From Smallanthus sonchifolius (taxonomy: Eukaryota; Streptophyta; Magnoliopsida; Asterales; Asteraceae): DNA of 64,000 bases. The position numbers and the translations under genes are program-made. Shown here piece after piece: positions 56,660 to 64,000 of the stretch. The notes under the pieces are model-generated. The model worked only from the letters and a program-made list of their open reading frames with translations, did no database searches and was not told where the DNA came from. The first letter of the stretch is position 1. Every line of letters begins with the position of its first letter. Location: contig CM042035.1 in the NCBI GenBank assembly GCA_023525975.1, forward strand, positions 29,665,001 to 29,729,000, given 5' to 3'.

Positions 56660-57887
56660 GGTTTGAAGAAAGTACTTTGAAAAGCAGTCTGCTCTTGTAT
56701 CCATTCATCGAGGCTGTCAGCATCATCTTTCGTAGTAACTATCTACCCTTTTTGGTTGCATCAGTGCATAGAGTTTCATCTGTTTGAGTGCCTACTGATA
56801 CAAGGGAGGGAGTAGTCACTGGAGGGCATTGATGGGCTTTATGCATAGAGACTTGGTGCCGTAGTTTGGACACTTCAGCCTCTAGCATTTCCACCCTGGC
56901 CGTCACTTCCAAATTTTGAAGTTTTAGTCTGTCCTCATCTACATTTGTGGAATCCTTGGAACTAGATGGGGCCTTAGGCTTAGCCTCTGGATCCCCATCA
57001 CCCTAGTTTTCTTGGCACCTGTGATTCCTCTCGGTGAAGAGTGTTTCAAGAGAAACATCCTCACTGTGAGTTGTCATGGTTAGGGTCTTAGTGATGTTAT
57101 CACTGTCCTCCTGGTCAAATGATGTACCAGGAGTAGTGATAGCCCTTTCTACATTTACTCTATCATCACTCCCAGAGTGAACCTTCTTGGGTGATGAACT
57201 TGGGCTGGGTACATTAGTAGCCAAGTCAATCAATACCTCCGAAATAGTGGTAGTTGGAGAAGGTATATCATCTTGACTAGGTGCCTCTGCACTTAAGTTC
57301 AAAGAAGAAAAATAATGACAGGGCTCAGCAGGATGTTCTATGGATCCGGGATGTGATCCTGATCCTAATAGAGAAACTTCTAAGGAAGTCTCTCTAATGG
57401 TTTGGATATCCCTTTTGATATTCTCATCAGAATGTTGGGATTCTGAATGAGGGCTTTTAGAATGGGATTGGGCCTGTGAGACAAGAATAGAATGATTCTT
57501 CTTGCTCCTTTTTATAGTATATTTTGCCTCAACTGGGCCCTGTGTTCCAGTTGGGCAGTGATACCATCCAAAACATGTGTAAGTAGTTGGTGTGCCTGTG
57601 CATTAATGCACAGGGGTTCGAACAGTGGAAGCAGTTTGTTGTTCAGGTTTTGAAGTGGAGGGTGTGAGACCAGTATCATCTGGGATTGCTGAACTGTCAC
57701 CCTGGGTACTTTGTATGTTCATCATTGTAGATAACAATGGAACATTGACCCCTAAGAACTTTTTGGAAACAGTTATCATGCTTTGAAAAATATTATTTTT
57801 ATGTCCCAGCATAAGATAGATTCTTGCAGGTTTTGAAAAATCTTTTAGTTCATTGTTGAAAACTTCCTGCAAGAATCTTGGGTACAT
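56660..57887 (-). pseudogene. Sirevirus accessory/env-like ORF, Ser/Thr/Pro-rich linker part
   Basis: 57887-57603 reads MYPRFLQEVFNNELKDFSKP, a conserved-looking fold, then Ser/Thr-rich sequence. 57302-57003 is Ser/Pro/Asp-rich, and after a stop the same frame gives a coiled-coil-like LQNLEVTARVEMLEAEVSKL near 56920-56860. Several frame changes. Confidence 0.5.
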
Positions 57888-58062
57888 ATAGAATGCCTGC
57901 TTGCTTTGTACCTTCTTGAAGGTTATATCTCAAACCTTCAAAGATGAGATGTGCAAAGTTAAAACCTTGGCCAGTGACCATACCGTGAACAATAGAGGCG
58001 AGACCAGAGCTCACTTGATGCCATCCACTTCTCTTCTAGGATATGCATTGTAGAAGAGTGTG

Positions 58063-58494
58063 TCATAGAAACTTCCATGGAGGGCCCATCAATGCCTTTT
58101 CGATGGTATATTCATTCTGATTTCTAGTGTACCCTATGGATACAAAGGTCCTCATATACTCTTCCCTGGAGTATGAAACGGTGCCCCCCTCATCCTGAAG
58201 CTTGAGATGTTTTCTGAGGGTAGCTTTAGTGACGATGATGTCTTTTTTGTCTACCGTAGCTTGGATTTGGGGAATCCCCTGTTCGGTAGAGTAGACGCCG
58301 GTGCTCCAAAAGTCCTCCATATGAGGGATGTATATGGTGGGGTTGATGGTTAGTGCAAAGTATATCTTTGATCGACAGAGAAAATCAATCATATCATTGA
58401 ACCCCTCGGACTTCTTTCCTTTTACTTGGTATGCAGTGAGATTGTGATAGGGTGAGAACTTGTCATCGGGCTGGTTTATGTCGACCTCTTCCAT
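58063..58494 (-). pseudogene. Start of the Sirevirus accessory/env-like ORF
   Basis: 143 codons from MEEVDINQPDDKFSPYHNLT. It includes FNDMIDFLCRSKIYFALTIN, HMEDFWSTGVYSTE and DKKDIIVTKATLRKHLKLQD, conserved-looking sequence that I associate with the plant-transposon-protein region after pol in Sireviruses. It starts 500 bp after the RNase H stop and is probably expressed separately in intact copies. The frame breaks near 58060. Confidence 0.6.
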
Positions 58495-58499
58495 GGTCG

Positions 58500-58985
58500 T
58501 TGGGTTTGGAGGTAAGGAGGAAGTTTTTGAAAAGTGGTTAAGTATGGAAGGCTTTGAATGCTGTGAATGCTTAAGAGAAAATGGTGAGAGTTAGGTTAGA
58601 ATTGAATGTGAAGAGGTTAAGGAGAAATTTGATTTGTGTTATAACGGTAGAGGAGGGAAAAAGCAAAGTTACTTGTACAGTGCAACCTTATTCACTTTTC
58701 ACTGTTACACATGTAATACACTATTGCAGTCATGGTAAAGACTGAAAGGACTTTTTACAGCGGGTAAAAGTTAATTTGGAATTATCTTTACCCATCAGCA
58801 GCAAACTTGGTTGCTGCGGATGGTTAAGCCTATCCGCTGCAAACTTGGTTGCTGCGGATGGTTAAGTCAGTCAGTGGCAAATTCTTTGCTGCTGATGATT
58901 AAACCTGTCAGCAGCAAAAATGGTTGCTGCTGACTTATAACTTTTATTTACAACAAAAGACAAACACATTTATAAACCAAATTTT
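58500..58985 (-). other. Spacer between pol and the accessory ORF with CAGCAGCAA palindromes
   Basis: No ORF. 58795-58940 holds repeated GCAGCAAACTTGGTTGCTGC-type imperfect palindromes and single ATCAGCAGCAA words. Confidence 0.65.
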
Positions 58986-58996
58986 AGAGACAGATT

Positions 58997-60560
58997 TTAG
59001 TCAAAGTTCATCATACCAATGGATTCAACTAAATATCTAAATCTAGCTTCATCAAAAGGTTTTGTAGACAAATCAGCATATTGCTCATTGGTATGAACTT
59101 TGGTTAAAATAATTCTCTTTTTCTTAGCTTGATCTCTTATGAAGTGATACTTGATGTCAATGTGCTTTGTCTTGGAGTGCTGCACCGGATTGTTTGTGAT
59201 TGATATAGCACTCATGTTGTCAATGTGAATGGGAGTGGCCATGAAAGTCATCCCATAATCCAGCATTTGGTTTTGTATCCAGATGACTTGTGCACATTAA
59301 CTTGAAGCTGCGATTTATTCCGCTTCTGCTGTAGAGGTTGATACACAGGTTTGCTTCTTGCACTTCCCAGAAACCGATAACCCCCTGATGTGGACTTTTT
59401 GTCCAAGTTGCATCCCCCATAGTCACTGTCAGTGTATGCATATAGGTTAAACTTGTCATTTTTAGAATACCATAGCCCAAGTCTTGGGGCTCCTTTTAGA
59501 TATCTAAAAATTCTCTTGACAACTTGAAGATGTGTATTCTTTGGAGCTGCTTGGAATCTTACACAGAGGCATACTACAAACATGATATCTGGCCTTGAGG
59601 CAGTGAGATACATGAGTGACCCTATCATTGCACGATATTGATGTTGATCAGTGTCTTGACCATCTTTATCTGGAGTCAGTTGATGGTGCACTTGCATAGG
59701 AGTTCTTGCAGTAGTGCAGTCAGCCATCTTGAATCTTTCCAAAATGCTCTTGACATATTTGGATTGACTGATAAAGATTCCGTTTCGAACTTGTTTGACT
59801 TGAAGACCCAGAAAGAAATTTAGTTCACGCATTGAACTCATTTCAAACTTTGAGTGCATCAGGATCTCAAAGTCTTTACACAACTTCTTCCTTGTTGATC
59901 CAAAGATGATGTCATCAACATAGATTTGTACTAGTAGGATTTCTCCCCCTTCATCTTTGATAAATAAGGTCTGGTCAATGGCACCTCTTTGTTTAGCAGA
60001 TATCCAGACAGATTTTCATACCAGGCTCTTGGAGCTTGATGTAAGCCATAAAGAGCTTTGTCTAGTTTGAACACTTTGTTAGGATGTGCATGATCTACAA
60101 AGCCTGGAGGCTATTTGACATATACTTCCTCACCAATCTTCCCATACAGAAAGGCACTTTTGACATCCATTTGATAAACCATGAAATTATTGGATGCAAC
60201 ATATGCCAGGATGATTCTGATGGCCTCCAACCTGGCAACAGGAGCAAAGACTTCATCATAGTCAATTCTTTCTTCCTGAGTGTAGCCTTGAGCTACAAGT
60301 CTGGCTTTGTTCTTGACGACAATGCCTCTCTCATATTGTTTGTTCCTAAATACCCATCTTGTGCCAATAGCAGTTTGACCAGGTGGAAGATCAACAAGTT
60401 TCTAGACATCCTATCTCTTGAATTACAGCAACTCTTCCTGCATTGCCTCAATCCAACTGCTGTGTTTCAGAGTTACATCTATCTTCTTGGGTTCTACCTA
60501 AGAAAGAAAACATGAAAACAGACATATATTGGCCTCATGAGATTTGCTTCTTGTTTGAAC
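58997..60560 (-). pseudogene. Sirevirus-type reverse transcriptase and RNase H, multiply frameshifted
   Basis: Pieces in changing frames. The early RT part near 60400-60050 is recognisable (ARLEAIRIILAYVASNNF, MDVKSAFLYGKI). QIYVDDIIFGS near 59925-59895 holds the catalytic YVDD. 59883-59248 has MRELNFFLGLQVKQ, GSLMYLTASRPDIMF and the RNase H YAYTDSDYGG. 59266-58997 has NMSAISITNNPVQHSKTKHI and NEQYADLSTKP, ending at the pol stop. The copia RT-RNase H signature is clear, the enzyme is not intact. Confidence 0.82.
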
Positions 60561-61099
60561 TCCTTGGTGAACTTGGCCAATGATATTTTCCAGGGGATGT
60601 TCGTTGTTGATTCTCTATGCTGGTACTACATCCAATCATATCCCTTGCTCAAGATTGCTCTGATTCTGATCAGGAAATTCTTCATTCACGGTGGAAGAGT
60701 ATTCAATATCAACAGCAGCATCAGCGTTATCAGCAGCAGCATCAACATTATCAGCAGCATCTACAGCAGATGCCTCTACAGCATTTACAGATGTGTCTTC
60801 ATTCGGATTTTCATTTTCAGAGAGGCTGCTACTGGTGACATTTGAGAATTTGGTTCCGGCTTCACTGGATTCAATAGCTTCCACAACAGATGGAGGATCA
60901 ATAGATGGCCTTTTTCAGTCTGATAGAGGGACTGAGGAACTCCAATCTGTAGTCAGAGGAAGATGTGGAAGCTGGTGCTTTGGAAGAAGTAGACTCCACA
61001 TTTGAGAAGATGAGAGGCTCAAATATTTGTTTGAAGGTGTCTATATCAAAGAGCCAGTCTGGGCCTTTTTCCCTATTCACATGCGATGTGTTTCCTACA

Positions 61100-61942
61100 T
61101 TCCACATTGGCTGATTCTTCCATGATTCTTGTTCTTGAGTTGAATACTCTATAGGCCTTGGATTGAGAGGAATAGCCTACAAAATATCCTTCATCAGATT
61201 TGACACCAAACTTAGGAAGAACCCCATGTGTGATCAAAATGGTGCATGGACATCCAAAAGGTTTTAGAAATCCAATGTAGGGAACGCTTTTGAACCAGAG
61301 CTCATAAGGTGTCTTGTTGAGAGGCTTGACAATGAGAACTCTATTCTACACATAGCAAGCTGTGCTGACTGCTTCTGCCCAGAATGTGAGAGGCAGTTTT
61401 GAATCATCCAACATTGATCTTGCTGATTCAATTAGAGTTATGTTTCTTCTTTCAGCAACCCCATTTTGTTGAGGAGTTCTTGGAGCACTGTATTGTCTTT
61501 CTATTCCCTTGCTTTCATAGAAACAGTTCAGAGTGTGGTTCTTGAACTCTGTACCTTGATCACACCTTATGATTTTCACCTTTTTATTGCTTTGATTCTC
61601 AACTCGAAGAATGTATGATTTAAGAATCTCAGCAGTTTCATATTTTGTCCTCAAGAAGTATACCCATAAAAATCTGGTATAGTCATAAGTAATCACCAGA
61701 CAGTATGACTTCTTGCCCATTGACATGACATTTGTAGGACCAAAGAGATCCATATGCAGCAGCTGTAGTGGAGTGTCATTTGAATTCAATATCTTGGGCT
61801 TGTGAGAACTTTTATGTTGCTTCCCCTTCAAGCATGCAATGCAATGATCCTCAAGTTGGAATTCTTTGTCAGGAAGTCCTCTGATAAGATTTTCCTTCAC
61901 CAACTTGTTAATGGTTTTTATATTGACATGACTTAATCTCAT
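61100..61942 (-). pseudogene. Sirevirus-type integrase
   Basis: From MRLSHV at 61942: Cys34 and Cys37 of the zinc-binding region (HCIACLKG), then the core with Asp65 (LLHMDLFGPT), Asp128 (IRCDQGTEFK) and Glu164 (NGVAERRN), so D-x-D-x35-E is intact. A stop at 61346-61348 follows ACYV. The frame continues with NRVLIVKPLNKTPYELW and a further stop near 61090. Integrase would insert the element cDNA. Confidence 0.83.
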
Positions 61943-62056
61943 GTGCTAGAGAGCTTATTCATCAACTGATGCCTTTAATAGAAAACAAGATACACTACCA
62001 GATGGAGTGACCTCATTCATGTCAAGCACATATAGGTTATCTTTTCTCTGAGCAAT

Positions 62057-62400
62057 CTATAGTATCTTCTCTGGAGGAGGTTTGGTTAAGCCAGGAGATA
62101 GTACAAAACATTCTTTATCTATGAAAAGCATCCAATGCTTTTGATCACAGACCTGTGACACACTCATGAGATTGAAGTCTAATTCTTTGACATGGTTTAC
62201 TATTTCAATACTCATTCTTTCATTAGACACAATTCCTTGTCCAGTGATTGATCCTCCTTTTGAATCACTCTCAAAGGAAACATATCCTCCATTGAAGTGT
62301 CTGAAGTTGGAGAGGATGGATCTGTTGCTGGTCATGTGCCTGGAACAACCACTGTCTACAACCCAGGTGTTATTTTTGTGACCTGGCTGTCCCTACACAT
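62057..62400 (-). pseudogene. Sirevirus-type aspartic protease
   Basis: WVVDSGCSRHMTS at about 62361-62323 is the copia protease active site (DSG). An in-frame stop lies just before it near 62395. The 92-codon frame continues FESDSKGGSITGQGIVSNER and DFNLMSVSQVCDQK, then stops at 62057 before the integrase piece. Confidence 0.8.
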
Positions 62401-62409
62401 GAGAGAGAT

Positions 62410-64000
62410 CTAGTTAGAGGGAGGAACCCAAGAACTTGCAAACTTGGGTAAGTGTGTTGTTGGATCATCAGCATCAACATGCTTGCATTCAATGGAACCA
62501 ATGATGATGCTTGGAGGGATAGAGGCTGGGATCTTGGCTTTCCATTGCTGAGGAGGTGGGTTTCTAGATTTTTTTGCTCTATCAGCAGCTGATGTTGCTT
62601 TGGCTGCTGACAGATTTGCTTGATCAGCAACAAATTTTGTTACTGAGGACTTTGGCTTATCAGTAGCAGATTTTATTGTTGTTGATGGTTTTACTTGAGC
62701 AGCAGCAGACTTGGTTGCTGCTGAAGGCTTGTCCTTTGGTTTCTTGGGCTTTACTTGACCAACAACATTTTTGCTAGCTGCTGATGGTTTAACAACAGAT
62801 GTATGCCTAGCCTTCTTTACCTTGTTACCAGGTGGTTTCTCTGTAGAAGTTCTTTTGTTGATAGGCTTTTGGTTAGGTGGGACTTAATGAAAAATCTGGT
62901 TGAAGGGATTAAATTTACAATTTGCAGCAAAGTGGTCTGATTCACCACAGATGATGCAAGATTGTTGAGGTTTTGGCAACTGCTTCCTTGGTGGGGATAG
63001 AGAGTTTCTGAAATGAGTTTCCTTGGCTTCAAAGCAGGTGCTGGCAGTATGGTTGTATTTGCCATAGACAAAGCATGATTTAGCCAGTTTGTCCCTTTGA
63101 AAGTACACACAGTCCTTTTTCTTGAATAAGTCTTTGAAATTCCAGGGATGGGCTTTGTTGTGCTCAAATGTGGCTTCCTCCAATATCTTTTGAACATATG
63201 GAGCTTTCTCTCTAGGTTGAATGGTTTAGGGTTGAGGATTTGGGTTGGTGGAGATTGAAGACTGTCCCTTTTCAACAGTTAGCTTTCTTCCTTCTGGAGG
63301 ATAGCTGATTTTGATTTGTTTGGTGAGTTGAGATACTGGTACTGTTTTTGAAGGGATGAAAGGGCTTGGATTATTGGCTTTAATAACTTCAAAGGCAGGT
63401 GGTGATGGAGCTTTATTGGTTTTAGTGGAGTCTGAGCATGTGGACTCAGACTCGGATGAAGTAGTGCATTCTTGCATATAGGTCTGCCATGAGAGCTTGA
63501 TTGTTGGCAGGAAGATCCTCATATTGGAAGCTCCAGTCAAAGTCAGCAGTTCCAACAGCTGCACAAGCTGCAGTTTGAGAAGGAGGAGGGGCTTGTTGCT
63601 GTCTTGGCTGAGCTTAGTGAGCTTGTCTTGTCTGAGCAGCAGCTGGGTTTGCCTTTGGTGCCTTGCATTCTCTGGAAAAGTGACCAAGTTGGTTACAGTT
63701 GTAACATCTCAGTTTGCTTTTGTCCAAGCCAACTCTGGTGTTGGAGTTGTTTCTTGGAATGGGTCTTCCTGTTCTAGAGTAGAACTTTTTGCTCTTAGAG
63801 AGAGCATGGCATAGGAGTGCTGTACATCCATTTCTTCTAGATCATCTGGATGAAAACATTCCAGATCTTCCTTGATAAAGGACATATTGCTTGAGTTTTC
63901 AGAGACAAAAGGCTGCAGAAGTTGAGGTTTGAGGTGGGGCTTCAAGAAGAAATGGTGAGTTGTTTGATTGAGAGGTTGGAGTCTAGGGATGAGTGACATT
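62410..64000 (-). pseudogene. Sirevirus-type gag, with several zinc knuckles, frameshifted
   Basis: The left part (63999-63709) has HPDDLEEMDVQHSYAMLSL. After a frameshift near 63790 the knuckle CYNCNQLGHFSREC follows at about 63710-63670 (CX2CX4HX4C). 63687-63226 is Ser/Thr/Pro-rich. 63183-62884 carries CFVYGKYNHTASTC (one Cys changed) and CIICGESDHFAANC. The end is an Ala/Lys-rich linker made of SAATKS-like repeats (62810-62570). Multiple zinc knuckles and a long tail fit Sirevirus Gag. The N-terminal capsid part is right of the window. Confidence 0.7.

Larger units (their letters stand above)
50449..64000 (-). mobile_element. Ty1/copia element, Sirevirus-type, decayed, 5' end outside window
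   Basis: A minus-strand element with, from right to left, gag with zinc knuckles, aspartic protease, GAG-pre-integrase/integrase, reverse transcriptase-RNase H, a long env-like/accessory ORF zone, a polypurine tract and the 3' LTR. The copia order (integrase before RT) is clear. The ORF zone after RNase H is the Sirevirus (SIRE/Maximus) hallmark. Many stops and frameshifts mark it as dead. A 2.9-kb composite insertion (51857-54740) interrupts the accessory zone. Left flank GTTCT (50444-50448) is the presumed target duplication, with its partner off the window. Confidence 0.85.

Noticed and set aside
60084..60515. 143-codon plus-strand ORF
   Set aside because: It is antisense to the Sirevirus reverse transcriptase region and has no motif of its own.

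Overview
This is a repeat-dense piece of a eudicot nuclear genome. The evidence is an AT-rich sequence, introns with GT-AG borders, plant-specific retrotransposon lineages (Tat and Athila-like Ty3/gypsy, Sirevirus-type Ty1/copia, Cassandra TRIM), MITEs of several superfamilies, and one intact plant gene of the PIRL leucine-rich-repeat family. The repeat repertoire and the style of the ULP-like and FAR1-like transposon genes remind me of Asteraceae, but that is an impression and not a proof.

Layout: 1-12791 is a minus-strand Tat-lineage Ty3/gypsy element whose 3' end lies left of the window. A younger non-autonomous Athila-like element (191-6767, 5-bp TSD CCGGA) sits in its tandem-repeated 3' region. 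Its gag-pol is broken by stops and frameshifts. 12792-26100 has no intact gene. It holds an AT-rich stretch, a 3.9-kb solo LTR (14310-18194), MITEs of Mutator, Harbinger and unassigned types, a 1.2-kb LTR pair with a Met-tRNA primer site, a captured-exon-like stretch near 24 kb and a hAT-type MITE.

26.6-35 kb looks like the remains of a Mutator-like transposon: the C-terminal part of a FAR1/MULE transposase (+), a separate 171-residue ORF with a related zinc knuckle (+), and a decayed ULP1-protease-like gene (-). The palindromic octamer ACATATGT is strikingly frequent in this block. 36.6-40.1 kb has one CACTA end, a fragment of a host gene split by an Athila-like solo LTR, and a hAT MITE with a perfect 8-bp TSD.

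40519-42401 (-) is the only convincing intact host gene: a three-exon PIRL8-like gene encoding 354 residues. Next come a MITE, a hAT-type element containing a 3.7-kb CACTA element (43559-47223), a long inverted repeat, and the 5' exons of a FAR1-like gene cut off by an LTR insertion.

50449-64000 (-) is a decayed Sirevirus-type Ty1/copia element running off the right edge, with gag, protease, integrase, RT-RNase H and a very long env-like/accessory ORF region. That accessory region is split by a composite insertion (51857-54740): a complete Cassandra TRIM, whose LTRs carry 5S rRNA-like sequence, joined without a break to a 2.2-kb LTR, with a single 5-bp duplication (AGAGG) around the pair. The 2.2-kb LTR holds three unusual tandem arrays, two of them hairpin-forming.

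I did not find a clear new biochemical system. The best candidates for something undescribed are the composite Cassandra/LTR insertion, the hairpin arrays inside the 2.2-kb LTR, and the FAR1-like/zinc-knuckle/ULP-like block with its ACATATGT enrichment.
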